A stretch of 64,000 bases of DNA, taken from positions 85,852,750 through 85,916,749 of the forward strand of contig CM042015.1 of the NCBI GenBank assembly GCA_023525715.1. Direction: 5' to 3'. Below the pieces are notes generated by a model. That model did not search any database and had not been told where the DNA came from. It worked only from the letters and a program-made list of their open reading frames with translations. This stretch comes from Cichorium intybus (taxonomy: Eukaryota > Streptophyta > Magnoliopsida > Asterales > Asteraceae). The position numbers and the translations under genes were made by a program. Of the stretch, positions 1 through 13,726 are shown one piece after another (positions within the stretch are counted from its first letter, which is position 1; each line of letters begins with the position of its first letter).

Positions 1-125
1 CACAAATATGATCAAAACAAAACAAGCTCTTGCAAAGTATAAATCTATTTTTACATGTTTGATGTATAGACGTGGTACATGATATTAAGCTAGGTAAAAC
101 ATTAACTGTTGTCAAATAAATAGTC

Positions 126-705
<580 letters not shown>

Positions 706-1363
706 TATTAATGGTGGAGATTTTAATGGCAAAATTGTAAATAAATTGAAAAAAAAAATTAACCGGGTTTTAATAGAATGAAAAGGGCATAACGGGGAAT
801 TCAAATAGCATGGATGTATGGTAAGTACGGGAATTAAGGAATCCACATTAAAACCCGGTATTCAGAATATTGTGAATTCAAAAATTGAAGATATCGTAAA
901 TCTTCATCCAGAAATCACGGATACTAGCTGCGATGTTCTGAAGAGTCGACATTACAATTCTTGAAGACGAACTCGTAAAAGCCATCAGAGAAGTGATTCA
1001 ATAATGGAACCAAGCCGTTCAAGTTCAAGATTGCGTGAGAATGTGAAGACGAAGTTCAAAAACACGACCAATACACTGCTTACCGTGGACGACAACGACG
1101 ATTTCGTGTCTCCTCCACCAGGTGAGAAATTAGGGTTTTCGTTGTTGTTCGAATTTCGGTAAATTAGGGCTTTTGATTAGGTTATTCTTATGAATGCGGG
1201 TGTAGATAATATGAATATTAATGAAAATTGTGGTTTCTGAGATACATTGAAACAAAATTAAAAGGGTAAAAAAATTAGGGTTTCAGAAATACATTGAGTG
1301 TTAGGGTTTCTGAGATTTAATAGAATTATTGGGTAAACTGTGGTTCAGACCAATATCAAGCGT

Positions 1364-1975
1364 ATACATTGTGGTTCAAACCAATTTGAAGCCTATAGTC
1401 AAATTTCAGTTAATCCTATAGAATCCTCGTGAAATACAACAAAGCCTCATTAAAGTGAATACATTCTGATTGAATAAACTGTGGTTGAGACAAATATCAA
1501 ACCTCACGAATTCGAACAATTTGTATATGAAGATGAGAACAAATTCTATTTGAATAAACTGTGGTACAAAACCATCGCAAAAACACAATCATATTTGTAT
1601 ATGGATTTGAGAACAGATTCTATTTGAATTTATTCAATGCATATGATTGAGAATAAATTCAAATAGAATATACATTGTGGTTCAAACCAATTTGAAGCCT
1701 ATAGTCAATTTTCATTTAATCGTGTAGAATCCTCGTGAAATACAACAAAGCCTCATTAAAGTGAATACATTCTGATTGAATAAACTGTGGTTGAGACAAA
1801 TATCAAACCTCACGAATTGGAACAATTTGTATATGAAGATGAGAACAAATTCTATTTGAATAAACTGTGGTACAAAACCATCTCAAAAACACAATCATAT
1901 TTGTATATGGATTTGAGAACAAATTCTATTTGAATTTATTCAATGCATATGATTGAGAATAAATTCAAATAGAAT
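1364..1975. repeat. Tandem duplication, two 306-bp units, in intron 1 of the Ulp1-like gene
   Basis: The block starting ATACATTGTGGTTCAAACCA at 1364 repeats at 1670 with only a few changes. Within each unit GAATAAACTGTGGT recurs. The repeat lies between exon 1 (ends 1121) and exon 2 (starts 2078) and adds no coding sequence. Confidence 0.85.
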
Positions 1976-3606
1976 GTAGTCTTATTCAAGCTTAGTACTA
2001 AATTAACATATAACGTAAGGGATATGAAGTTGATGTCTAATATATTAACTGATAATGTGTGTGTATGTATTTGATAGGTATCAATATACCAGGAAACAAA
2101 CAAGGAGTTTTGGATGCCGGTCATAAACCTAAATGTAAGTTTGTACATTGTAACATGAATTTGAATTTTTTAAAATTATCGGTTTAAAATACAGTTTGGT
2201 TACTTAAAAAACAATGTTATTTGATTTTGTAGATACAAAAAGTACAGCAAGTAGAATGCAACAAGACTGTAGTAAGGGAATGGCAGTAGGAGGTCAAAAG
2301 GAAGTAACTAAAAAATTAGGTAAATTGTTACGTAAGCATGAAAATGAAGTGTACATAGATGTTTAATCGAATTTAATAGAATCAACTGTGATTGATAAAG
2401 ATATGTAATAATGTTGCAGGTCCAATTGAAGATGATAAAGGGCTAGAGAAAATAGTAAATACAAAAAAAAACAGTAACAGAATCTTCTGGAGTGATAAAG
2501 GGGAAGATGAAGGTGGTAGATAAATCAAATACTAAAAAGCGAAAAGATGCAGAAAAAAAGAAAAATCCACCTGTCAAGAAACGCAAGTTGGGGAAAAATG
2601 AAGGAACAAATAAGGTGATTGAAATTGGAAGCAGTTCAAGACCTTCAAATAAAGTCAAAATAGATGAAAACAAAGATTGTGATGTAGATAAAAAAACATA
2701 CCCACCTGGTTTCAGAACACTTAGCACACGAATGACTCCTGGGAAACTTAGTTTAACACTGAAGACATTGTCAGATGTACAGAAAGAAGCGGTGAAGAAG
2801 ATGGGGTTTGGGTCGCTGTTAGGAATGAACCTCGACACTATTCCGAGGAAACTGAATTACATGTTGGTTGATAATTATGATCCTACACAGAATAGGCTGA
2901 AGGTTAATAACAGATGGATAAATATTACAAAAGAGCTTGTGCATGATGTTATGTGCTTACCGATGGGTGGTGAGAATATAAAGGAATTGGAATCTTGTGC
3001 GTATAATGACCCGGTCCTACAACAATGGAAAGCCCAGTATCCAAAAAAGCTTTACAGTGCAAAAGCATATTCTAGGCTAATAAACGAAATAGAGGAGGAT
3101 GATATCATGTTCAGATTAAATTTTCTTATACTTTTCATCAATACCTTTGTAGAATCAAAACTTGTGGGAACATGTGAAGTAAAAATTGTTGAAAAATGAA
3201 TACCAATATCGGATGTATCATGTCTTGACTGGTGTCAGTACATGATAGATTGTTTGGAAACAAAAAAGTATTGCTGGAAGAGGGATGACAGAACTTGCTA
3301 TTACACAGGCCCAATGACACTTTTGTTGGTTAGTACATTATTTTAATTATACAAAATATTAGTAAATATATGTAGTTTTAAAAATGTAAAACAACTAACA
3401 ATTGTTGTATTTTCTTTCAGCTAACATATGTTTATAGCGTGAAGGTTCCTCTCAACAATTTGAAAAAGGGGAGGCCATTCATAAAGTATGTCAGGTCTAT
3501 ACATTTGGATGATATACAAAAAGAAGAAATCAAACAAAACAAACTAGGGATGGGAGAAATTGAGAAGAGATGTAGTGAAAATTTCGACACTTCAAACGAT
3601 GACACG

Positions 3607-6586
3607 TGTAACGACCCAAAAATCTTGAAATTATATTCGAGAAAATAAATAAGAGAAAGGTTAAAATATATTGAAAGTTTTAAAATAATTTATTGGGAAT
3701 TGTAGCAAAATTTTCAAGAGTTTGGAGAAAAATGGTGAAAAAGGGTAATTTGGTCATTTTACCATAAGAAGGGTAAAATGGTCTATTGGTCCGTTAATAA
3801 GACCATTATGACAGATAATACGTATTAGTGAAACAATAATACAAGAAATAAAAGTTTATGTGAAATTCGGAAGTTTTAGTGCGTGAATAGTGAAATTTGA
3901 CCAACAAGGGCAAATTGGTCATTTGACATAAAAATGATCATTTTTGTTAAGAAATTTCCATTAAGAGGTTAAGTTGGTGTCAAATAGAACTTAAAGTGCA
4001 AAGTTATGAGCCTAGGACTATTTTTGTGAAGAAAGTGGAAGATTAGGGACTAAAGTGAAAGTATTGTATAAAAATTAAAATATAAATAAGAGAGATATTA
4101 CTCTCTTCTTCCAGAAATCAGTAGAAGCTTTGAGAAAAGATTAGAGAGAGCAAGAGAGAGTACGGGAGAAGAAGAAGGTCAAGGATTCAAAGGAACACAA
4201 GAAGAATTGGTAATTCCAAGACTCAAAAGGTAAGAAATTCCATGTTTTTAAACTTGTTCTACCCAAATTCTTTAACGGGAATGGTGAACTTGATTTCTGA
4301 ATTTCCAGAAATCATGAGTTTAATGTCATCATCTTGCTCAAAATCATCAATTTCACATGTTCTAGTAGTTGAACATGTTAAAAATCAAGAAATGACTATT
4401 TTGCTCAAGAACCCTAATTCACGGGTTTGCAAGATCAAAGCTAGTTTTTATGGTTTTACTAAGTCTAAATGATCACTTAGGATGTATTAAGACACTCCTA
4501 AGTGATTAATTTCAGAAATTTGGATTTTTTGACAAAAAATGTCAAAAACGGGTTTTTGTGGAATTTGGATGGAATCAGTGATTCCATGGTTAAAAGACTT
4601 GTTTAAAAGATGGGTTTTGGTCATGAAATGATTCCCTAAGTATTAAGTCAAGTATCAAGTTCTGAATAAGTCAAAACAGGAAGTTATAGTGTAAAAATCG
4701 GACTGCTACAGTGCAAAACCGAAGCAAGAACAAGCAAGAGGAGGCTGCCCAGAAAGAGCACGGGTCGTGCTCATTATGCACGACTCGTGCTCCCCCTAGA
4801 CATCAAAAATGTTGTTTTTTTTGATGTTGCACGGGTCGTGCTCTGTTAGACTTAAATGTGCACGGGTCGTGTGTCTCAAGCAGGGGGTTTTGAACTCCGA
4901 AACTTGCTATACATGCCCAAATGATCCCAAACTTTAAGTACATGTCCAAAATGGTTTAAAAGTGGTGGAATAAAATTTTAATATGGAATACGACCCCTCG
5001 AGGGTACTATTACAGTGTACGTATTGGATACGACTCGTCTAAAGTTAAATATTTAAAAGTTATACACTTGTCTTGACTTTTAATGGTATAATAAGGACTC
5101 TAATATGTTATAGAGTCCATTAGAATATAAATTAATGTATCATATACTACATTTAGGTGTAAGTCAAGTGATTGGACATCAAAAGGGTAAAGAGCCAAGG
5201 AACGTCTAATCGACTTTTCAAGATCTATGAGGTGAGTACATGCAGTATTTTTACCCATTCTGGGGTACATGGCAAGTAAGTATTTTCAAGATTTTTCTAT
5301 AAAATTTCTATATGTGAAATTATATGCAAGAGTATTGTTTCTAAGTTGTTGTGAAAGTATAAAGCTATATTTGAAACTAAGTTTTGAACTACAAATTATA
5401 ATAAGTGAAATTATGTTGGTCTATGTACCAATTATGTGAAAGTGTATTTTGAAATACAAGTTGTACATGTTTGAAAGTATAGATAGGCATATAGCCACAA
5501 TATGTTTAAGAGGTATGTTTTGGATACAAATTGTAAATGTTTTCAAGTATGAGAGGGCATATAGCCACAAGATGTTGGAAAGTATGATTTGACATTAAGT
5601 CTAAAATGTTAAATAGACATGTTTTAAAAACATGGTTTATGTAAAATGAAAGTTATAAATTTGGCATATAGCCATAAAGATAGAAAGTAATAAAGTTTGG
5701 CTTTTAGCCACAAGTTATATGTATGTAAGTAATGTTCGAGCAAGCAGAAAATGTTTTGTACGACTGGTAATTGTAGCAAGCAGCGTTAGTAAGGGAACTA
5801 TGTTCCAACCTTCCCGGGCTAGGTAAGGGGTCTACTGGGGAAAATCCCCATCGCGAAGTAGATCGCCTCAGCACTTCTATGGTAAGGATTGATCCGTTCT
5901 TTCTAGCCATAGAGACTTGGGGTATCACTTATAGTGATTAAAGCCCTAAGTATAAAAATCCAGCAAGCTTATAAAACCAGTCAAAGAAAGTAAGAACAAT
6001 GTTATTTTCATAAAGTATGTCAAAAAATGATTTTCTTGAAAAGTTAAGAGTTGTACTATGATTCTATTATAAAATTTTGAAAGAATGTAATTATGCAAAG
6101 GATGATAAAAAAATGGCTTTGGAAGAAATTAAGAAATAGTGGTATGGTAATATCTTGAAACTTTGAAAGATGTTATTTTATAAAGAATGTTATGAAACGA
6201 TTTTGAGAAGTAAAAAGCATAGTATGATATTTATACAAAGATTTGACAGAAGATTATATTATAAGTTTTGTAAAAGTTGGTAAAGAAGTTAAAGGTTTGA
6301 GTCTAAACCTCATGTAACTCACGAGACAATTTTTGTCTTACGTATTCTATTTTTATGCCATGTATTCCAGGTTAAATGCTAAGCTATAATTGGATGAAGT
6401 TTAGCTGGAGTGGAGCCCACATAGCTCCTATTTTGGACGCAAGGTTTAATCCTTTTCTTGCTTACTATGGTTAGTTTGGTATGGATTTGTAACACCCACA
6501 GTTTTAAATATGTAACTAATCGGTTTTTGTTAAACCGTATTTTTGTATTCAAGTATTTATACGAAAAACCATAGTATTTGCAAACA
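3607..6586 (+). repeat. 5' LTR of the LARD-like element
   Basis: TG...CA termini, 2,980 bp. It carries a cluster near 4,755-4,875 of the dyad GAGCACGGGTCGTGCTC and variants. Its 3' third contains CTCATGTAACTCACGAGAC, shared with the solo LTR at 16,088 and the inverted LTR at 27.4-29.1 kb, which marks a related LTR group. The short open frames inside (for example 4242-4472) occur identically in both LTRs and are not genes. Confidence 0.85.
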
Positions 6587-8528
6587 GTAGAAATGGCCAG
6601 TACATGACTAGTAAACATGAAATACAAAGAAGTGTAAACATATTTATACGTGCTTATAAATATAAAAGCATGAGAAAGTTATAAGATGTATGTATAAATA
6701 ATGTGTAAAAACTATAAAAGTGATTATGAAATAAGTATTCTAATTAGAATACTATAGAGTATGAAGCAAAAGAGTAATGATGTATTGGGTAAATTACCTC
6801 GAAATCCAAAAGAATGAAAGATGACGAGAAAATAAACGACAATTGTGTATCACCTAAAGATACATAAGAAGTAAGTTTTATATGAAAAAAAAGAGATAAA
6901 GAAATATATAGTGTAAATAAGTGGAATTTAAATGAAAGAATAGCAAAATGTGTTAGGCATGTAGACTTATAACACATGACATAAATGGTAAAAGATGTAA
7001 AAACGAGAAAAATTATTGTTTTAGCACTAACTAAAACAAGTAAAGAGTAAAAAGAAGTAATGGCAATTGAAGATTATGACAAGAAATTGTCATGGAACGA
7101 AAACGACTAAAGTGTTAATTTGAATTCTTATACCAAAAGAGAATCAAGTATATAAAACATACATTAAGAACTTGTATGTATGTATTAAGAAGTTATTTGA
7201 GATAATGAGTTATATCATAATGTCAAGTTGGAATCATGTTATGACTAAAAGTATACAAGGTTGGTAAATAAATTTTTTGACATCTTTGACTTTTATAAGA
7301 GTCAAACTGAGAATATAAAAAAAAAAAAAGAGTTGGAACATGTATGAAGTGTATTGAAATTGAGATTAGAATAATGAAATACTAGATGGAATGAATTGGA
7401 AACAACAAAGAATCTGCATGGTGAGGTCGAGAAGCTAAGCAGTAATCAAGAGATAGTATTTATTTATAAAAGTCTAAGGTGGGACAAGAAATTGAAAATT
7501 TATATTTGAAATCAAGAAATTAACAGATATAATTGCGAAACCTAATTACACCACAGGCTGGTAATATCATAAAAAGTAAAATAAGTATAGAATGATACGG
7601 GATATGTAAAGAAAGTAGTACATGTAATGTACAAGAAATGATTAAGAGGAATGTGAAAATGTAAATTCAGAATTTGGATCATTGACAAATAATATGATGA
7701 GAGGGTAAAAAGATTCAAAACATGTACGAATAAATACATGTAGAATATGGAATAGAAAATAATAACAGTATGAAAGTTAGTAAGGATGTGAAATAAAACA
7801 AAAATGGAATGTATTCCTTATGTGTGGTATTAAGTCGAAAATTGTTAATAGATGTAAAGAATAATAAAGTGAAGTTTAAAAGATCTAAAGAACAATTATG
7901 TAAAGATAAGAAGTTGTAAACTTCTAAAAAGAAAGAAGAAATTATGATCGAGTAAAATGTCCATTAAGGGACAAAATTTATACGAGAAAAAGATTTTTGG
8001 TGTATTTTTAAATTATAAAAATACGAGACATATATATTCATGTTTAATGGTATTAGAGTTTTCATAAGTAAAGAATGTTGTGAGTATAATCTCACATGTT
8101 TTAATAAAGATATGAGGAGAATTATAATGTAGATTGCTATTAATGATAAAGTATCGAAGTATGAAACTATTTCATAAAATAAGTTTACAAAAGATGGTGT
8201 ATAAATGAAAAGAGGTAAAATATGAATGAATGACTAAAAAGTTGAGAAAGCAGATAAAATGACCAAAATGATAATTTGGTTAACTGGGATGATACAAAGT
8301 TTTAAAGAAGTTATGTTAATCCTTTACAAAGGATTTGAAAGCAAGAACTGTTAAGAACTGATTACAGAATCAAAAACAACCAAAGAGGAAAAGATTAAAA
8401 GATAAATAATGAATTATATGTTAGTAAAAAAAAAAGTACGGAGAACATTTGAAAAGGAGGGGAAGTGATTTCCTTTTAGTAATTGTGCGATGATTCCGAG
8501 GACGGAATCCCAATAAGGGGGAGGTAGT
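6587..8528 (+). other. Internal region of the LARD-like element, non-coding
   Basis: 1.94 kb, very A-rich on the plus strand, with no long open frame and no reverse transcriptase, integrase or gag motif in any frame. A polypurine tract (AATAAGGGGGAGG, 8514-8526) sits 2 bp before the 3' LTR, as in Ty3/gypsy elements. Confidence 0.7.
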
Positions 8529-11508
8529 TGTAACGACCCAAAAATCTTGAAATTATATTCGAGAAAATAAATAAGAGAAATGTTAAAATATATTGAAAGT
8601 TTTAAAATAATTTATTGGGAATTGTAGCAAAATTTTCAAGAGTTTGGAGAAAAATGGTGAAAAAGGGTAATTTGGTCATTTTACCATAAGAAGGGTAAAA
8701 TGGTCTATTGGTCCGTTAATAAGACCATTATGACAGATAATACGTATTAGTGAAACAATAATACAAGAAATAAAAGTTTATGTGAAATTCGGAAGTTTTA
8801 GTGCGTGAATAGTGAAATTTGACCAACAAGGGCAAATTGGTCATTTGACATAAAAATGATCATTTTTGTTAAGAAATTTCCATTAAGAGGTTAAGTTGGT
8901 GTCAAATAGAACTTAAAGTGCAAAGTTATGAGCCTAGGACTATTTTTGTGAAGAAAGTGGAAGATTAGGGACTAAAGTGAAAGTATTGTATAAAAATTAA
9001 AATATAAATAAGAGAGATATTACTCTCTTCTTCCAGAAATCAGTAGAAGCTTTGAGAAAAGATTAGAGAGAGCAAGAGAGAGTACGGGAGAAGAAGAAGG
9101 TCAAGGATTCAAAGGAACACAAGAAGAATTGGTAATTCCAAGACTCAAAAGGTAAGAAATTCCATGTTTTTAAACTTGTTCTACCCAAATTCTTTAACGG
9201 GAATGGTGAACTTGATTTCTGAATTTCCAGAAATCATGAGTTTAATGTCATCATCTTGCTCAAAATCATCAATTTCACATGTTCTAGTAGTTGAACATGT
9301 TAAAAATCAAGAAATGACTATTTTGCTCAAGAACCCTAATTCACGGGTTTGCAAGATCAAAGCTAGTTTTTATGGTTTTACTAAGTCTAAATGATCACTT
9401 AGGATGTATTAAGACACTCCTAAGTGATTAATTTCAGAAATTTGGATTTTTTGACAAAAAATGTCAAAAACGGGTTTTTGTGGAATTTGGATGGAATCAG
9501 TGATTCCATGGTTAAAAGACTTGTTTAAAAGATGGGTTTTGGTCATGAAATGATTCCCTAAGTATTAAGTCAAGTATCAAGTTCTGAATAAGTCAAAACA
9601 GGAAGTTATAGTGTAAAAATCGGACTGCTACAGTGCAAAACCGAAGCAAGAACAAGCAAGAGGAGGCTGCCCAGAAAGAGCACGGGTCGTGCTCATTATG
9701 CACGACTCGTGCTCCCCCTGGACATCAAAAATGTTGTTTTTTTTGATGTTGCACGGGTCGTGCTCTGTTAGACTTAAATGTGCACGGGTCGTGTGTCTCA
9801 AGCAGGGGGTTTTGAACTCCGAAACTTGCTATACATGCCCAAATGATCCCAAACTTTAAGTACATGTCCAAAATGGTTTAAAAGTGGTGGAATAAAATTT
9901 TAATATGGAATACGACCCCTCGAGGGTACTATTACAGTGTACGTATTGGATACGACTCGTCTAAAGTTAAATATTTAAAAGTTATACACTTGTCTTGACT
10001 TTTAATGGTATAATAAGGACTCTAATATGTTATAGAGTCCATTAGAATATAAATTAATGTATCATATACTACATTTAGGTGTAAGTCAAGTGATTGGACA
10101 TCAAAAGGGTAAAGAGCCAAGGAACGTCTAATCGACTTTTCAAGATCTATGAGGTGAGTACATGCAGTATTTTTACCCATTCTGGGGTACATGGCAAGTA
10201 AGTATTTTCAAGATTTTTCTATAAAATTTCTATATGTGAAATTATATGCAAGAGTATTGTTTCTAAGTTGTTGTGAAAGTATAAAGCTATATTTGAAACT
10301 AAGTTTTGAACTACAAATTATAATAAGTGAAATTATGTTGGTCTATGTACCAATTATGTGAAAGTGTATTTTGAAATACAAGTTGTACATGTTTGAAAGT
10401 ATAGATAGGCATATAGCCACAATATGTTTAAGAGGTATGTTTTGGATACAAATTGTAAATGTTTTCAAGTATGAGAGGGCATATAGCCACAAGATGTTGG
10501 AAAGTATGATTTGACATTAAGTCTAAAATGTTAAATAGACATGTTTTAAAAACATGGTTTATGTAAAATGAAAGTTATAAATTTGGCATATAGCCATAAA
10601 GATAGAAAGTAATAAAGTTTGGCTTTTAGCCACAAGTTATATGTATGTAAGTAATGTTCGAGCAAGCAGAAAATGTTTTGTACGACTGGTAATTGTAGCA
10701 AGCAGCGTTAGTAAGGGAACTATGTTCCAACCTTCCCGGGCTAGGTAAGGGGTCTACTGGGGAAAATCCCCATCGCGAAGTAGATCGCCTCAGCACTTCT
10801 ATGGTAAGGATTGATCCGTTCTTTCTAGCCATAGAGACTTGGGGTATCACTTATAGTGATTAAAGCCCTAAGTATAAAAATCCAGCAAGCTTATAAAACC
10901 AGTCAAAGAAAGTAAGAACAATGTTATTTTCATAAAGTATGTCAAAAAATGATTTTCTTGAAAAGTTAAGAGTTGTACTATGATTCTATTATAAAATTTT
11001 GAAAGAATGTAATTATGCAAAGGATGATAAAAAAATGGCTTTGGAAGAAATTAAGAAATAGTGGTATGGTAATATCTTGAAACTTTGAAAGATGTTATTT
11101 TATAAAGAATGTTATGAAACGATTTTGAGAAGTAAAAAGCATAGTATGATATTTATACAAAGATTTGACAGAAGATTATATTATAAGTTTTGTAAAAGTT
11201 GGTAAAGAAGTTAAAGGTTTGAGTCTAAACCTCATGTAACTCACGAGACAATTTTTGTCTTACGTATTCTATTTTTATGCCATGTATTCCAGGTTAAATG
11301 CTAAGCTATAATTGGATGAAGTTTAGCTGGAGTGGAGCCCACATAGCTCCTATTTTGGACGCAAGGTTTAATCCTTTTCTTGCTTACTATGGTTAGTTTG
11401 GTATGGATTTGTAACACCCACAGTTTTAAATATGTAACTAATCGGTTTTTGTTAAACCGTATTTTTGTATTCAAGTATTTATACGAAAAACCATAGTATT
11501 TGCAAACA
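8529..11508 (+). repeat. 3' LTR of the LARD-like element
   Basis: Same length as the 5' LTR and almost identical, two substitutions being seen by eye. It is preceded by the polypurine tract at 8514-8526. Confidence 0.85.
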
Positions 11509-12927
11509 GAAAATTAAAACATCTTGACTGAACTTGATCATGCTGCTGATGTTGGAGAAGATGATGTTAAAGGGAAAAGAAAATTAAAAGTTACTAATCC
11601 ATTTAAATCACCGTTTATGAAACGGACAATCAGCATAACAGATAAACTGAAAAAGGAGGAAATCAATTTTTGCAATGCAATATTCACATCTGACATAGAT
11701 CACAAGTAAGTATTATATTTTAATGGAAATTAATATTTGTATAAAATAATGCGAAAATGTTTGAAATTGTTACTAACAACGTCATTTATGTATTGCAAGT
11801 GATGATGTTTTTGAACTTGATGAGGGGGACAGACTGACAAAAGGGTTTGCACATTGTTTTGAAGAAAACGTGATCATACATTCTTCAATAATAGATTGCT
11901 GGGCAGGATACTTGAATCGAATGGAACACTTTAAATCTGATGCATCGCCCAAAAGGCTATTTTTCGATACTAATGTGGTGGTATGTGTAGTTTGTAAAAA
12001 TTATTACTTTTAAATATATAATTAATTTTAAATTGAGTTTATGTTTATGCAGAATGCGTATCTAATGGACGAAAATGAATTGGAAATTAATCGTCGGAGG
12101 TTGTTTGTTGATCAAATGCTTTTATACATAGGGAACTTTGAAATCAATCCAAAATTCAGAGATGTGGGACTGGTGAGTATATTATAAAACAATAGTTTAT
12201 TGATCTGTTTAATTTATCTACGATTATTGTAATTTTTTGGGTTTATTTGTAGGTGTTTTTCCCAATTGTTGCACGCGATAATTATTACCTTCTGTGTTTC
12301 GATCTGAGAAGACCATTTTATTACATAATTGATCATTTGTAACGAAAGGGAAGCCAACAAACTAGCTATGGCAGAGTACCACAAATTGTGGTATGATAAT
12401 TTTTTTATAATTCTAGCGGAATTATTTCATGTGATGTTTTGAAATATTATCTTTAAGTACTTTAGAATTACTTGAGACAATGCAGTGAAACAATGGAATA
12501 ATTAAGTTAGACAACTTTTGTTTTGCAGCAAAAGTTCTTTTGTATTTACTTGAAAGACCAACGACATCCAAAGCAAGCTGTGTTATGGAAAATGGAGCCT
12601 AGGGTAATGAAGGTTAATTGGCAAGTGCAGAAGAAAAGTCCCGATTGTAGCGTATACTTGATGAGGCACATGGAAAGTTACATGGGAGATGCGGAAATAC
12701 GATGGGAATCAGGGCTATTGGGAAAGCAGCCACATGACAAAAATGCAATAGATAGACTCCGATATAAGTACATGTATGGGATGCTGACATCGGATCTGAA
12801 CATGCAGAAAGATAAGGTGATGTTGGAATCAGAGGCATATGACAATCTGGATCTTTGGGAGAAAACTATCAAACTGGACGAATATGCTAAATCAAAAAAG
12901 AAAAAGAAACCTAGGAGGAAAGCTTGA

Positions 12928-13726
12928 GTCGTAGTAAGCATTTAAAATTGACCGAAAATCAAGACGTCTTCATGTTTTGGGAATTATGTTAATTAGTATA
13001 TGCATATGTTTGACATTTTTAATATTGGATGAATGATGTGCCAAGTTATCTAGGATTGCTAAACTTTTGGTTTGCTGGAAAGTTATTAAAAATTAGGTTT
13101 TATTGTGGTATGTTTGTTTTTAATGTATTTAGTAAGTGATAGAATGTGTTAATTTGATTTAGAAAAAATAATATATTAATACTGAAATCTGGTATCGTAT
13201 ACAGCATGAAAGGTAAAAAATAATAGTATGTGTACAAAGGAGATTATTCTGACAGAATATACATAATGGGTTGCGATTTAAAATGAAACGTTACTACCAA
13301 ACTGAATCATAAATTGTGTTGAGAATTAAGTGTGGAAGGAAAACATAAAGTAATACTTAGAAAAGTACTTGTAAAATAATAGACCATTTGTGTTGAGTTG
13401 TAATATATTGTTGTAGACAAATGCCATTCTAAAAGAATGTAACAATATAAGAATTACTAGTCTTTTCTTCTTTAAATTGTATTTGAAATTCTATTAGAAT
13501 GGCACAAATTGGCACAATTGTTAAAATAGTAAGTACAACTTTAAATTGTATTTGAAATTCTAGTAGAATGTTCACAATGAAATGGTGTGTGTATGTAGGG
13601 GCATAAATAATTAATTATTTCTTTAAGAATTACTAAACGAATTCAAATGAAAAAAGTCAATACATATAAAAAATATCCAACATAAAAGGAAATACATATA
13701 AAATTGTGAATGAAAATTTTGTTATA
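12928..13726. other. Intergenic region of E1 between converging genes, with ATTCTN3AGAAT dyads
   Basis: No coding content. It holds four exact copies of ATTCT-NNN-AGAAT at 13246-13258, 13426-13438, 13488-13500 and about 13558-13570. The spacers differ (GAC, AAA, ATT, AGT) while the arms stay fixed. Confidence 0.7.

Larger units (their letters stand above)
3607..11508 (+). mobile_element. Non-coding LTR retrotransposon (LARD-like) nested in E1
   Basis: Two 2,980-bp direct repeats (3607-6586 and 8529-11508) start TGTAACGACCC and end CAAACA. By eye they differ at two bases (3659/8581 and 4798/9720), so the insertion is recent. The 1.94-kb middle is AT-rich and has no recognisable gag or pol, so replication proteins must come in trans. 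A purine-rich run lies just before the second LTR. No convincing tRNA primer site follows the first LTR. The flanking 5 bp do not match (ACACG left, GAAAA right), which is odd for so young a copy. It interrupts the Ulp1-like gene exactly between codons. Confidence 0.85.
1004..12927 (+). pseudogene. Ulp1-like C48 cysteine protease gene of E1, broken
   Basis: Exons with GT-AG borders: 1004-1121, 2078-2134, 2233-2319, 2420-3328, 3421-3606, [LTR element], 11509-11705, 11800-11980, 12053-12172, 12253-12390, 12529-12927. The N-terminal part is Lys-rich and charged. The C-terminal part is a Ulp1 (SUMO protease-like, C48) fold: an IDCWAGYLNRME block, VFFPIVARDNYYLLCFDL (normally the catalytic His region, here Asn), YYIIDH with the Asp, NWQVQ with the oxyanion Gln, and DCSVYLMRHMESY with the catalytic Cys. 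Lesions: one extra A in the A9 run at 2463-2471 shifts the frame; TGA at 3197; a 7.9-kb LTR element after 3606; TAA at 11515; TAA at 12340. Such genes are carried by some plant MULEs and are thought to have come from host ULP genes. Their role in transposition is not established. The gene is dead here; domain identity is strong. Confidence 0.85.

Noticed and set aside
4242..4472. 76-aa open frame, repeated identically at 9,164-9,394
   Set aside because: Both lie at the same place in the two LTRs of the LARD-like element, with no recognised domain.
5704..5928. 74-aa minus frame repeated at 10,626-10,850
   Set aside because: Same position in both LTRs; chance frame.
12614..12941. Minus-strand frames opposite the Ulp1 catalytic exon
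   Set aside because: Shadows of the coding strand, where the C48 motifs are clear.
13246..13570. Heat-shock elements, suggested by TTC and GAA blocks
   Set aside because: Heat-shock elements use TTC-N2-GAA spacing; here the blocks are TTC-N5-GAA with an extended ATTCT/AGAAT arm, and they occur in transposons rather than at a host promoter.
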